Of a stretch of 64,000 bases of DNA, positions 1 to 9,482 are shown one piece after another. The stretch covers positions 1-64,000 of the forward strand of contig JAGFIV010000064.1 of the NCBI GenBank assembly GCA_024103275.1, read 5' to 3'. The notes beneath the pieces were generated by a model, which ran no database searches, was not told where the DNA came from, and saw nothing but the letters and a program-made list of their open reading frames with translations. The position numbers and the translations under genes are program-made. Each line of letters begins with the position of its first letter. Positions within the stretch are counted from its first letter, which is position 1. Origin of the DNA: Flavobacteriales bacterium. Its GTDB lineage: Bacteria > Bacteroidota > Bacteroidia > Flavobacteriales_F > PHOS-HE28.

Positions 1-114
1 GATGAATACTGCTTCCGCTTCAACCGCAGTTTCATGCACGAGGGAGCATTCCAAAACCTGCTCGACAGGATGGTCGCCTCACCACCAAGGCCCTACAACA
101 CCATTCTTGCCTAA
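1..114 (+). CDS. IS1595-family (ISXO2-like) transposase, C-terminal fragment
   Basis: The window opens inside a plus-strand reading frame of 37 codons ending in TAA at 112-114. It reads DEYCFRFNRSF, then a Leu/Asp/Arg segment (LLDRMV), and ends PYNTILA. A D-E-(Y/F)-x-F-R-(F/W)-N-R block followed by a helical LLxRM segment is characteristic of the end of ISXO2-like DDE transposases of the IS1595 family. The 5' part lies outside the window, so intactness cannot be judged. I could not identify the terminal inverted repeat in 115-285. The family call is from recognition and no search was run. Confidence 0.7.
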   Translation, partial: DEYCFRFNRSFMHEGAFQNLLDRMVASPPRPYNTILA

Positions 115-285
115 GTGCCTAATTCAATCGTACGAGTTGCGCAGCAAGGACAAATTGGTCCCGGCCAGGGATCAAGCGAAGGAACTGGCTGCCGATACCG
201 CCCGGGCACAGGCTCCGATGGGGACGACCGATACGGCGCGATAAGCTGGGCGCGGCTTGGCGAAGCAGGTCCGGGTGATCGGCGG

Positions 286-1053
286 TTATCCGTAAATGCT
301 GTTGAGCAGACCGGCCAGCCTGATCCCGGCCTTGAGCAGTTGCTGCTCCATCAGCGGCCATTGCTCATAGCGGTATTCGTATGATAGGTTAAGCCCCCGC
401 TCCTTTGGGTAGATCCGTGCCCGGTAACCGACGTTCTCCTGCGCCCAGTCAGCGATGGTCCCTTGGCTCCATGCATGGATCTGCTCTTTGGAGGCATGGT
501 CCAGGCTGTGGGCCAGTTCGGTGTAACTCAGCTTCGTGCCGTCCACCAGGCTCTCGTCCCAAACGTGGTGCAGGTTGGTCCCCTTCTTGAACCACTGGAC
601 CTGGAAGGAATTGCCGCCACGGTCATCACCCTTGCCCACGTGCAGCGGTTGGTGCAGGTCGCCCACCAGGTGGATGAGCACCTTCAGGCAAAAGGCTTGG
701 TGAGCGGGGGTCAGCGTGTCGCTCTTCAAGGCTTCCACCATCCGCTCAATGGCCTCCACCACATCGCCGTTCGGGTTCTTTTCCGCCGTGGCATACGTAC
801 TGCCGTCAGGTATGGTCACCCAATGCCAGTCGCGCATGTGGTCATAGGCGTGGTCGCTCTTGATGTCGTCCATCCATGTGGACACCATGGCCATGGAAGC
901 GGGGCCCAGGATGCGTTGCACGGCCTTGCGGGCTTTCCTGGACAGGTGCTGCGCGGCGATCTCGCCCACCACCCGGTGCCCGGTCTGTCCCCATCCCAAT
1001 ACCGTGGCCGGTTGGAGCAAGAGGGCGACAGCGAGGATCTTCAGCGGTTTCAT
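286..1053 (-). CDS. S1/P1-type zinc-dependent nuclease, secreted
   Basis: A 255-residue single-strand-specific nuclease or 3'-nucleotidase of the S1/P1 family, exported to the periplasm or outside. A signal peptide (residues 1-20, ending ATVLG) is followed by Trp21. In this family the mature N-terminal Trp is itself a zinc ligand. Further trinuclear-zinc ligands are visible: GHRVVGEIA, WMDDIKSD, a His in DWHWVTIPDG, the block HLVGDLHQPLHVG near residues 113-125, and HHVWDESL near 150. Length and motif order match the family. The gene is monocistronic, and a -7-like box (TAACCTTG) ends only 4 nt before the ATG. It probably scavenges nucleotides or phosphate from extracellular nucleic acids. 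Confidence 0.93.
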   Translation of the reverse strand: MKPLKILAVALLLQPATVLGWGQTGHRVVGEIAAQHLSRKARKAVQRILGPASMAMVSTWMDDIKSDHAYDHMRDWHWVTIPDGSTYATAEKNPNGDVVEAIERMVEALKSDTLTPAHQAFCLKVLIHLVGDLHQPLHVGKGDDRGGNSFQVQWFKKGTNLHHVWDESLVDGTKLSYTELAHSLDHASKEQIHAWSQGTIADWAQENVGYRARIYPKERGLNLSYEYRYEQWPLMEQQLLKAGIRLAGLLNSIYG

Positions 1054-1057
1054 GATG

Positions 1058-1065
1058 CAAGGTTA
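1058..1065 (-). promoter_or_regulatory. Putative -7 promoter box of the S1/P1 nuclease
   Basis: The minus strand reads TAACCTTG, one mismatch from TAnnTTTG. It ends 4 nt upstream of the ATG, implying a very short or absent leader. No clear -33 element was seen. Confidence 0.4.
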
Positions 1066-1116
1066 GGGACTTCGCGGCGGGAATGGCATCGTAAGGGGAC
1101 GGACATGGTGGGCCCG

Positions 1117-1157
1117 GATGATCCGTCCTTCCGGATCATCGCGGACGGCCTGTCCGC
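1117..1157. repeat. Two adjacent hairpins in a gene-free stretch
   Basis: GATGATCCG (1117-1125) pairs with CGGATCATC (1132-1140) around a 6-nt loop. GCGGAC (1141-1146) pairs with GTCCGC (1152-1157). There is no U-tract, so neither is a canonical intrinsic terminator. The surrounding region 1054-1366 shows no gene I can support. Confidence 0.5.
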
Positions 1158-1366
1158 CAACTGCCCGACCTGCCCAGGAGGCACGGGTGACGGTTGCCTC
1201 CGGTGCCGGTCCTTATCATCCGTGGACACCCAATGTCGCAGGGATGACGTAACTTAAGCCTGTGGCAGGGGAGGTGGCAATGGCCGGGGCGTGGTATTGG
1301 AGGCCTTGCGGCCATTGCGGCATGTTCTTGGGGGAGGATGGCAAATGAATTGAATGCAACTGCATC

Positions 1367-1657
1367 ATGGCCAACGAGCAGGACAAGTCGATCAGCGCGG
1401 AAAACAGGGGGGGCGATGCGGCCAATGAACCGGGCAGGGGAGGCGGTGCACAGTTGCGGAAATGGCTGTTGCGGGCACAGGCCATCGTGGGGGTGCGCAC
1501 CCCCGGCGTGGGCAGGCGGCACGGCATGAGCGAGGCGGCGGAGCGGAAGGCTCGCCGTGAGATGAATGCGGACGTGCCACCGGTGGAAGCAGCCGATGAG
1601 GGGTCGTCCGAAGGAACGCCCGAGGCCGGGACGGACCCCGGCAAGGCTCAGTCGTAA
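1367..1657 (+). CDS. Hypothetical small hydrophilic protein
   Basis: A 96-residue frame beginning MANEQDKSIS, highly charged and rich in Gly, Ala, Glu and Arg, with one weakly hydrophobic stretch (LRKWLLRAQAIVGV, about residues 31-44). No family recognised. The first codons (GCC AAC GAG CAG GAC AAG) have the GC-rich third positions typical of neighbouring genes, the main argument that it is real. Its end overlaps the tail of the convergent DksA-like gene by 10 nt. No signal peptide or ribosome-binding site is evident. It could be a spurious frame in GC-rich DNA. Confidence 0.4.
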   Translation: MANEQDKSISAENRGGDAANEPGRGGGAQLRKWLLRAQAIVGVRTPGVGRRHGMSEAAERKARREMNADVPPVEAADEGSSEGTPEAGTDPGKAQS

Positions 1658-2100
1658 TCGCCTTCTTCCGGGTTGCGGACGGGAGCCTCGGGCTCGGGGC
1701 GCGGCTCGGGCCGTTGGTTCTTCGCCTCCACGGTCAAGGTGGCATGCGGCACCAGGCGGAGCCGTTCCTTGGGGATCAATTGCCCGGTCATGCGGCACAC
1801 GCCGTATTCGCCGGTACGGATCCGGCCCAAGGCCGCCTTCAACTGGCTGATGAACTTTTCCTGGCGTACCACCGAACGGGTCAGGTCCTCGCGTTCCATG
1901 ATCGTGGTGGCATCCTCGATGTCGTCATGCACGGAGTAGGTGTCGTCCGTGGTGTTGGCCGAAAGGCGTTGCAACGAGTCCCGGTTCAGCCGAAGCGTTT
2001 CCTCCGCCTGCGCCAGTTTCGCATGGATCAACTCCTCAAATTCCTTCAGGTCCTCTGCCGAATAACGCGGCTTGTCGGTGTTCGTGGTGATCGTTCCCAT
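1648..2100 (-). CDS. TraR/DksA family transcriptional regulator (C4 finger degenerate)
   Basis: A 150-residue protein related to DksA/TraR, which act through the RNA polymerase secondary channel. It starts with a long helical segment (EDLKEFEELIHAKLAQ and beyond, about residues 15-100) like the DksA coiled coil, with acidic residues in the middle. It then has the family-typical block RIRTGEYGVCRMTGQ followed by IPKERL. Only one Cys of the usual four is present (CRMTG instead of CxxCG), as in Bacteroidota members that have lost the zinc site. The C-terminal tail is rich in Pro and Glu. The start at 2100 (MGTITTNTDK) is chosen because upstream codons look non-coding and a -7-like box (TTCCTTTG, 2108-2115) lies just ahead. 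Confidence 0.85.
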   Translation of the reverse strand: MGTITTNTDKPRYSAEDLKEFEELIHAKLAQAEETLRLNRDSLQRLSANTTDDTYSVHDDIEDATTIMEREDLTRSVVRQEKFISQLKAALGRIRTGEYGVCRMTGQLIPKERLRLVPHATLTVEAKNQRPEPRPEPEAPVRNPEEGDYD

Positions 2101-2360
2101 TACGGTGCAAAGGAACGAAGCATTTCGGCGATGCGGTGCCCCTGGACCGGAGGGAAGGAAGGCGGAAGGAATCGGCCGCCCGTTGCCTTCGTATGGTCCG
2201 GCCATGTGCATTTCGTGTCCGCCCGTCGGGTTGGATCGTAGCACAAATTCCACGGTGGTGATGACCGCCCGGCAGACAAGGAAGGCCCGTCGGCAAGGCG
2301 GCACCTGGCCTTTCGCGCCCCCGGCGCGATTATGGATGGCGGGCCGTCAAACTCCGGAAA

Positions 2361-2819
2361 ATGCGTCGCAATGATCCCATCAAGGCGGTCCGGGAGATCC
2401 GGAACCTCCTGGCGGATGGCCGGCGGAACTACCTCGCCATGGCACATCGCGTGAATGATGAAAAAGCGAGGACCTTGCTGAAGGAGATCGGCAACGGGCA
2501 CGACCTGCTCGAACACGAGCTCGAACGCAGCACGGGCGGTTTGGGCGGCACGAACAAGGCAACCAAGGCAACCGTGTACGGCACGATGGAGCGGATCTGG
2601 TTGACCGTGAGGGATGTGGTGAACAACACCGATGAACTGACGGTCCTGGCCGATTGCGAATACCAGGAACGGAACCTGATGAACCGCTACGTGGAGTTGC
2701 TGGGATCCATGTCGTTGGACGAACGGATCCGTGCGATCTTGATGCGGCAGTACGGCGAGTTGGAGGAGAACGTGCTTCGCGTGCGGTCCATTCGCGCCGG
2801 CATGGAGAACCTGGCCTAG
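2361..2819 (+). CDS. PA2169/DUF2383-like four-helix-bundle protein
   Basis: A 152-residue, almost entirely helical soluble protein. The pattern of an N-terminal LxxLLxDGRxNY region, then ARTLLKEIGNGHDLLEHEL, an E-R-Y-x-E-L-type third helix and a final GELEENVLRVRSIR helix resembles the DUF2383 / PA2169 ferritin-like four-helix bundle. Members are often general-stress proteins of unknown biochemical function. I see no signal peptide and no obvious metal-binding EXXH pair. It stands alone, divergent from the DksA-like gene and convergent with osmC. Confidence 0.6.
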   Translation: MRRNDPIKAVREIRNLLADGRRNYLAMAHRVNDEKARTLLKEIGNGHDLLEHELERSTGGLGGTNKATKATVYGTMERIWLTVRDVVNNTDELTVLADCEYQERNLMNRYVELLGSMSLDERIRAILMRQYGELEENVLRVRSIRAGMENLA

Positions 2820-2903
2820 GCCTCCACCTCGGTGAAGAGCAGGCACGCAAACGTTAAGCGGCATACGTAGGCCTTCCGGTGATGAACGCGTCGGACCGGC
2901 TGG

Positions 2904-3302
2904 TCAATCCAACAGGTCCGTGTGCACATCGATGGCCCCGGTCAAGGTGCGGTGGATGGGGCAACGGTTGGCGATGTAAAGGAGGCGTTCACGCTGCTCC
3001 GCCGTTAGGTTGCCCGTGAAGCGCACCGTACGCTTGATATGGGTTACATCGAACGAATCACCGTGCTCGATGCTCACGTGGGTGTCGATGGCTTCCAGCG
3101 GCCAGCCTTTGCGGTCCGCATACATGCGCACCGTGGCGTTGGTGCATCCGCCAAGGGCCGCCGCCAGCAATTCATGCGGGCTGAAGCCCATGCCCTCGCC
3201 ACCGTTGTCGGTAGGCTCATCGGCGATGATCAGGTTGGTCGCTGTGCGGATCTCGGTGCGGTAATGTTCGCGCCCGATGTGCGCGTTGATCGAAACGTTC
3301 AT
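2904..3302 (-). CDS. OsmC-family peroxiredoxin-like protein
   Basis: A 132-residue OsmC/Ohr-fold protein, probably reducing organic hydroperoxides with a Cys pair. It contains the hallmark segment SPHELLAAALGGCTNATV with the peroxidatic Cys53. The second Cys114 lies in ANRCPIHRTL. These match the two redox cysteines of the family in spacing and context. The start at 3302 (MNVSINAHIG) gives normal family length; longer in-frame extensions upstream lack coding character. Transcribed alone. Physiological substrate not predictable from sequence. Confidence 0.9.
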   Translation of the reverse strand: MNVSINAHIGREHYRTEIRTATNLIIADEPTDNGGEGMGFSPHELLAAALGGCTNATVRMYADRKGWPLEAIDTHVSIEHGDSFDVTHIKRTVRFTGNLTAEQRERLLYIANRCPIHRTLTGAIDVHTDLLD

Positions 3303-3617
3303 GATCGATGATGGATGGGATGTTCCACGAGCAGTAAGGACCCGAATGGCCCGTACGTCCGAATTACAAGGTAGCGCATGGTGATGATACCTCCGTCGGC
3401 CGGTGTCCAATTGCTCCATGGCTGCCGGGTTCGACTAGACAATGCGCGCGCCGGGAAAAGGTTCGCGGTCATGGGGATGGAAGGGCTGTTGCCCATGTTA
3501 TCGAAGCTGGTCCCGTAGGCATCGTTGGGTCGGCGGATCCCCGCGCATGCCTGCATTGTGCTGCATCAGGGGTTGTGTGCACGGTCATTGGACCGCGGCC
3601 GTGCGCACGGAGGGGGA
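3303..3617. other. Intergenic stretch without a supported gene
   Basis: Lies between the osmC start and the stop of the helix-hairpin-helix gene. Frames here are short and in poor codon context. I see no RNA fold, repeat or terminator that I could defend. Confidence 0.5.
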
Positions 3618-5792
3618 TCAGAATTTCACCCTCAGCTCCAGCTTCAGGTCGCTCTTGTTGGCCCCGTAGATCTCATCCAGGCCCGAACCGATGGAATTGC
3701 GATCGGTGTATGCGGTGCTGCCGTAGCGGGCCCACAGGTCCAGGTTGCGCCGCACGCGCCAGCGCACCATGGCATACCATTTCATGCCCCGGCCGTAAAT
3801 GGGCGGAAGGCTGAACACGCCCGGGATATCGGATTCGAAGGCATAGATGCGCGCATCGTAGCTGTCCGTGGCGAAGAGCATGATGCGCCCGGTGAACTGG
3901 AGTGGCCCGCGCATGGGCCGGTGGATCAGGTCCTGGTAGAGTAGGAAGCCATGCTGGACCTTTTGGTCGCCGCGCCGGTAGTCCACATGTTCCACCCGCG
4001 TGCGCAAGGTGACGCCGCGCGACACCTTGTAGCTGGCGTTGAAGCGGTAGTTGTCCTGGCGGGTGTCGACCAGGGGCAACACGCCGGGCAGCGATTCACC
4101 GGTGTTCCTCGGCTTCACCTGCCTGCGGTACTTCACATAAAGCTGCGTTCCGCGCGAAGGGGTCCAGGTGAGCTGTCCGAGGGTTTCAAGGCCATGGCTG
4201 GGCGCGTTGGTCTGGAATCGCAGCCAAGGGAAGGAGAATTGGTCGAAATAGGCGTTGAACACCCATTGCCTGTTGGGCTTCACCTCGATGCCCGTATACA
4301 GCCCCTGCTCATTCCAGGGGTTGGTTCCCTCGGAGAAGGCGCTGCTGTACAGGCCATGGAAGTCGCGCTGCAGGTTGCGGTACAGCAGGGCCAGCGAGAG
4401 GCGCTTGTCCAGCGCCACCAGCACGCCGCTGAGTCCGGCCAGGCCACCGTTCGCGCTGCGTGCGGCCTCGCCGAACCAGATGACATTGCGGAAGGGCACG
4501 TTCCAGTCGAGGCCGTAGGTGGTGTTGCCCTTGCCTTGGAAGTCGAATTGGTTGTACGGATATATCCTGGTCTTCAGCAGTTCATGCCCGAAGCTGACCT
4601 GCGCCGCGGTGGCCCCCACCGTCCATCCTTGGCCCCGGTAGGTGAGGTGGCCGCCGTAGATGAATTCGTCCAGGATGTTCTTCTTGTCCAATTCGCGGAA
4701 GGTGCGGTGGTATCCGTCCTCCTGGAAGGAGCTGAAGGTGACCAGGTCCGCATCGCCGCCGAAAGCGGTATCGGTGCCGGCCACCACGTTGGCATCGTAT
4801 TTCTTCTTGCTGATGAAGGCCGTTCCCTCCAGGCGCTTGCCGAGGTCCATGGTGACGCCCGCCCCGCGCAGGAACTGGTTTTCGTTCACGCTGGTGTATG
4901 GCGCCAGGCCCTGCGCATTCTTGGTGATGTTCATGGTGTACGCCGACTTGCGGGCGAAGCTCAACCCGCTGGAGAAGGTGAGGCCTTGGCCGAACTGGGC
5001 CTGGAAATCGCCGAGTGCCACGGCCTTGAACGGCCCAATGTCGCGCAGGAAGAGATGGGCGGAATAGAAGTCGAACCCCTGCTTCTGGGTGCCCTTGAAG
5101 AACTCCTCGCCCTCATCCTTCTCCGCCGTGATGCCGAAGCTGAGGTTACGCCGATATTGGAAGCGGTATCGCGTATACACCTTCCACGGGCTGCCGAGGT
5201 ACACTTTATTGTTCTTCCGCAAGGAATCCATCACGGCGGGGTCGCCCACATCCGGTAGCGGGTTGCCATTGGGATAGTGGTAAGGGCTGTTGAACGGGTC
5301 GCGGCCGAGGAAGCCTCGCTGCTGCTGGATCTTGATCTGTGTGCGGGCAAACCATTCGCTCTTCCCCTGTTTCAGCATGATGCCCAGCTTGATGGGCGAG
5401 CGGCCCTCGCCGCTGATGGTGACGAAGGGCCGGATGAGCTCCAAGGTGGCCAGGTCCAGCCCGTTCACGGTCTGCAGTTCGTAGATGCTGATGAATTTCC
5501 CGTACTTCTTGATGTGCTGGAGGATGGCATTGATCTCGATGTCGGAGAGCAGGTGCAGTGAGCCGAGCTCGGTGGCATTGGTCCGGTTCAGGTCGATCGG
5601 GTCATCCAGCCGGTCCATGAGCTGGTCCGCCAATTCGGCGAGGTCCACATCGCTGTCGTCGCCCAGTTGTTCGGCAACGGTGGCGATGCGCTGCTCGATC
5701 ATGTCGCGCAGCTCGGGCGAAATCTCCTGTGCCCGCAGGCGTAAGACCCCTGCGATGCACAGCAGGAACGCGAGCAGGAGGAAACGCCTCAT
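3618..5792 (-). CDS. Outer-membrane protein with N-terminal helix-hairpin-helix (ComEA-like) domain
   Basis: A 724-residue exported protein with a signal peptide (about residues 1-21, ending LRLRAQ). Residues about 65-125 carry two HhH motifs: DLNRTNATELGSLHLLSDIE and then YELQTVNGLDLATLELIRP, as in ComEA-type DNA-binding repeats. The remaining ~580 residues are rich in alternating aromatic/polar strands ending LELRVKF, typical of a beta-barrel inserted by BAM. The start overlaps the stop of the PorV-like gene by 4 nt (ATGA), so the pair is translationally coupled. The HhH suggests contact with DNA or a protein partner at the envelope, but the function is not established. Confidence 0.82.
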   Translation of the reverse strand: MRRFLLLAFLLCIAGVLRLRAQEISPELRDMIEQRIATVAEQLGDDSDVDLAELADQLMDRLDDPIDLNRTNATELGSLHLLSDIEINAILQHIKKYGKFISIYELQTVNGLDLATLELIRPFVTISGEGRSPIKLGIMLKQGKSEWFARTQIKIQQQRGFLGRDPFNSPYHYPNGNPLPDVGDPAVMDSLRKNNKVYLGSPWKVYTRYRFQYRRNLSFGITAEKDEGEEFFKGTQKQGFDFYSAHLFLRDIGPFKAVALGDFQAQFGQGLTFSSGLSFARKSAYTMNITKNAQGLAPYTSVNENQFLRGAGVTMDLGKRLEGTAFISKKKYDANVVAGTDTAFGGDADLVTFSSFQEDGYHRTFRELDKKNILDEFIYGGHLTYRGQGWTVGATAAQVSFGHELLKTRIYPYNQFDFQGKGNTTYGLDWNVPFRNVIWFGEAARSANGGLAGLSGVLVALDKRLSLALLYRNLQRDFHGLYSSAFSEGTNPWNEQGLYTGIEVKPNRQWVFNAYFDQFSFPWLRFQTNAPSHGLETLGQLTWTPSRGTQLYVKYRRQVKPRNTGESLPGVLPLVDTRQDNYRFNASYKVSRGVTLRTRVEHVDYRRGDQKVQHGFLLYQDLIHRPMRGPLQFTGRIMLFATDSYDARIYAFESDIPGVFSLPPIYGRGMKWYAMVRWRVRRNLDLWARYGSTAYTDRNSIGSGLDEIYGANKSDLKLELRVKF

Positions 5793-6604
5793 TTGAAGCG
5801 GTAGTTCAGGTTCACCATCGGCGTCAGGCCCAGTTGGCTGCGCATCACCGCAGCCAGGTCCAGGTCCAGTTGGCCCATCACGAGGCCCACGCCGAAATGC
5901 GCCTTGGCGGGTCCGCTGCTCACGCCGGTGCGCAGGAACAGCGCCTTGGCCGGCCGGTATTCCACGCCTGCATGGTATTGCTCGGGCCGGTCGATGTCCT
6001 TGGTCACCTCCCCGGTCAGCACCACGTGCTCATTGAAGGTGTATCCCAGGCCGCCGCCGAGCACGGTGGGCATGCGCTCCTCGTAGGGCCCGCCCAGCTT
6101 GGCGCGGTTGGGGTTGTACAGATGTGCCCCGATCCATAGCTTCTCGGTCAGCCGCGCCTGCACGCCCAGCTCGGCGCTGATGGCGCCGGTACTGCCGTAA
6201 TCCTCCCCCAGGCGGATGTTGAAGTAGTCGAGCTGGATGCCTGCGCGCAGCCCTTCGCCGAGCTCCATGGCGTATGCCAGCCCGAAGGTGCGCTGCGCAT
6301 ACAGGCTGCCGCCGAAGGAGCTTGCGCTGACCGCGAATACGCCCTTGCCCATGGGCAGCGCCGCCGCCAACCCCTGCATGGCCAGGTCGGGTGCCAGCCA
6401 ATGCTGTTGGTAGAAGGCGCCGACCACCGGGTGCTCCAGCCCGGCCAGCCCGGCCTGGTTGCCGTTCACGCACCAGAGGTCCACCAGGGTGGTGCCGGCC
6501 TGGCCCATGCCCGCAAAACGGGCACCACCGGCCACGGGTCCGTCGCCGGCCCATGCCATTGCTGGAAGAAGGACCGCGGCGAGGAGGATGATCGGTTTGC
6601 GCAT
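5789..6604 (-). CDS. PorV/PorQ-like outer-membrane barrel protein
   Basis: A 271-residue exported protein with signal peptide MRKPIILLAAVLLPAMAWA. It then shows the GGARFAGMGQAGTTLVDLWCVNGNQAGLA pattern over residues about 27-55, the 'gGaRaagMGgA...d..a...NPAgla' opening of PorV/PorQ/UPF0164 and FadL-like barrels. It ends in strand NLNYRFK. First gene of a two-gene operon with the HhH outer-membrane protein. A -7 box lies 5 nt before the ATG. It could be a T9SS-associated shuttle (PorV/PorQ) or a structural partner of the downstream protein. The length is short for PorV, so I keep the call generic. Confidence 0.75.
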   Translation of the reverse strand: MRKPIILLAAVLLPAMAWAGDGPVAGGARFAGMGQAGTTLVDLWCVNGNQAGLAGLEHPVVGAFYQQHWLAPDLAMQGLAAALPMGKGVFAVSASSFGGSLYAQRTFGLAYAMELGEGLRAGIQLDYFNIRLGEDYGSTGAISAELGVQARLTEKLWIGAHLYNPNRAKLGGPYEERMPTVLGGGLGYTFNEHVVLTGEVTKDIDRPEQYHAGVEYRPAKALFLRTGVSSGPAKAHFGVGLVMGQLDLDLAAVMRSQLGLTPMVNLNYRFK

Positions 6605-6609
6605 CGGCC

Positions 6610-6617
6610 CGAAAGTA
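6610..6617 (-). promoter_or_regulatory. Putative -7 promoter box of the PorV-like/HhH operon
   Basis: The minus strand reads TACTTTCG and ends 5 nt before the ATG. The same TAnnTTCG variant occurs upstream of several other genes in the window. Confidence 0.45.
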
Positions 6618-6702
6618 GCGTAGTGCGGGGAATGTTAGCCTTGCGGCCAAACAGTCCCGGATCGGGAGAACGGCGCGTGCGCTCTACCTTCGACCCCTCA
6701 CC

Positions 6703-7242
6703 ATGGCCATGGTCACATTGCACGACAAACGGTTTGAGCCGTTCATAACGGCGCAGGAGCTGGATAAAGCCATTGATGCGGTCGCGGCCAAGGTGACCGC
6801 GCGGTATGCCGGCAAGGTGCCCCTGTTCCTGGGGGTGCTCAACGGCAGTTACTTTTTCGCCTCGGAACTGATGAGGCGCCTGGACTTCAACTGCGAGATC
6901 TCCTTCGTGAAGGTGGCCAGCTACCATGGTACGGTGAGCAGCGGCACGGTGCGCGAGCTGATCGGCCTGCAGGAACGCATCACCGGGAGGGAGGTGGTGC
7001 TGGTGGAGGATATCGTGGATACCGGCAACACCATCGCGCATGCGATGGATGCATTGCAGGAGAAAAGCCCCGGCAGCCTCGCCGTTGCCAGCATGCTGAT
7101 GAAGCCCGACGTCTATAAGAAGGACATCCCGGTGGATTACGTGGCCATGAAGATCCCCAACGTGTTCGTGGTGGGCTCCGGCCTCGACCATGACGGGTTG
7201 GGCCGTAACCTGCCGGGCATATATCGGATCGTGGAAAACTGA
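6703..7242 (+). CDS. hpt: Hypoxanthine phosphoribosyltransferase
   Basis: Converts hypoxanthine (and usually guanine) plus PRPP to IMP (GMP) in purine salvage, in the cytoplasm. The 179-residue protein has the PRPP-binding signature VEDIVDTGNT at residues 101-110, an LFLGVLNGSYFFASEL segment (about 41-56) that forms the PPi loop, and the aromatic region VVGSGLDHDG near the end that stacks on the base. First gene of a plus-strand run with adk 30 nt downstream. A TAnnTTCG-type -7 box (TACCTTCG, 6685-6692) is just upstream. Met1 or Met3 could be the start. Confidence 0.95.
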   Translation: MAMVTLHDKRFEPFITAQELDKAIDAVAAKVTARYAGKVPLFLGVLNGSYFFASELMRRLDFNCEISFVKVASYHGTVSSGTVRELIGLQERITGREVVLVEDIVDTGNTIAHAMDALQEKSPGSLAVASMLMKPDVYKKDIPVDYVAMKIPNVFVVGSGLDHDGLGRNLPGIYRIVEN

Positions 7243-7272
7243 ACCAATAACGGCGCCCGAGGGCGCATCGTC

Positions 7273-7848
7273 ATGAGCAAAAGGAACATCGTATTGTTCG
7301 GCCCCCCGGGTGCCGGCAAGGGTACGCAGAGCGCATTCCTGGTGAAGCGGTACGGACTGGTGCATCTCAGCACCGGCGACCTGCTGCGTGCGGAGATCCA
7401 GGCGGAGACCCCCCTTGGATTGCAGGCGCAGGAGGTGATGAGCTCCGGCGAGCTGGTGCCCGACGAGGTGGTGGTGGGCATGATCAAGAACCGCATCGAT
7501 GCCTCGCCGGAGGCCCAGGGCTTCATCTTCGACGGGTTCCCCCGCACCCTGGCCCAGGCGGAAGCCTTGGACAACATGCTGCAGAAGATCGGCAAGCCCA
7601 TCTCGGTGATGCTCTCCCTGGAGGTGGAGGAGCAGGAACTGGTCAAGCGCCTGTTGAACCGTGGGGCCACCAGCGGCCGAACGGACGACCGCAGCGAGGA
7701 GGTGGTACGAAAACGCATCGCGGAATACCGGGCCAAGACCGAGCCGTTGAAGTCCTATTATGAAGGCCAGGGCAAGCTCAGGAAGATCGACGGGGTCGGT
7801 ACCATTGAGGACATCACCCGGCGGCTGACCAAGGCCATCGACGGCTGA
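7273..7848 (+). CDS. adk: Adenylate kinase
   Basis: Catalyses ATP + AMP to 2 ADP. Residues 10-17 (GPPGAGKG) are the P-loop. The AMP-binding segment LSTGDLLRAEI, the EGFxR-equivalent FDGFPRT and the conserved RLLNRGATSGRTDDR are visible. At 191 residues it is the short form with a reduced LID and no zinc-binding cysteines, as is common in Bacteroidota. It sits between hpt and obgE, an arrangement that groups nucleotide salvage with a GTP/ppGpp-responsive GTPase. Confidence 0.97.
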   Translation: MSKRNIVLFGPPGAGKGTQSAFLVKRYGLVHLSTGDLLRAEIQAETPLGLQAQEVMSSGELVPDEVVVGMIKNRIDASPEAQGFIFDGFPRTLAQAEALDNMLQKIGKPISVMLSLEVEEQELVKRLLNRGATSGRTDDRSEEVVRKRIAEYRAKTEPLKSYYEGQGKLRKIDGVGTIEDITRRLTKAIDG

Positions 7849-7875
7849 CCGGCCGCAACCACGGATCGCCCTTCG

Positions 7876-8900
<1,025 letters not shown>

Positions 8901-8901
<1 letters not shown>

Positions 8902-9482
8902 TGGCATGGACGGAGGCCCTATTGGCCGCTGACCGTGCGGCTTTCCTGGCGGTGAACGGCGCCCACAATGCCACCGCGGACCAATGGATGGGCATGCTGA
9001 GCGAACCCTTGGCATGGGCCCCGCTCTATGCCATCTTCCTGGGCCTGGTCAAATGGCGCTGGGGCTGGCGTGGCCTATGGCTGTCGCTCCCGGTGATAGC
9101 CCTGATGATCCTCTGCAGCGACACGGGGTCCGTGGTCCTGTTCAAGAACACCGTGCAGCGGCTCAGGCCATGCCATGCGCCCGACCTTCAAGGCTTGGTA
9201 CACTTGGTGGACGGGCATTGCGGCGGACGGTACGGGTTCATCTCCTCCCATGCATCCAACCATTTCGCCGTGGCCGTTTTCATGATCGGTGCCTTGCGCC
9301 GAAGGCCGTGGTGGGTGGTGCCTGTCCTTTTGGCCTGGGCCGGGGTGGTGGCCTATAGCCGCATCTACCTCGGGGTACATTACCCCGGCGATGTGATCGT
9401 GGGCGCGATCTATGGTTCACTGGTCGGAAGCTTGGCCTATGTGTTGTTCCGGGTGGTCCATCAACGGTTCATGGAGCGATGA
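8901..9482 (+). CDS. PAP2-family membrane phosphatase
   Basis: A 193-residue polytopic membrane protein of the type 2 phosphatidic acid phosphatase family. The three catalytic motifs are present: KNTVQRLRP (K-x6-RP), SSHASNH (variant of PSGH) and SRIYLGVHYPGD (SR-x5-H-x3-D). About five hydrophobic segments surround them. Likely substrates are phosphatidate, PgpB-type lipid phosphates or undecaprenyl pyrophosphate; sequence alone does not decide. Overlaps obgE by 1 nt and crcB by 4 nt (ATGA), so it is firmly in the operon. Confidence 0.92.

Noticed and set aside
9380-9480. Fluoride riboswitch upstream of crcB
   Set aside because: The region is inside the PAP2 coding sequence and shows none of the conserved fluoride-aptamer segments.
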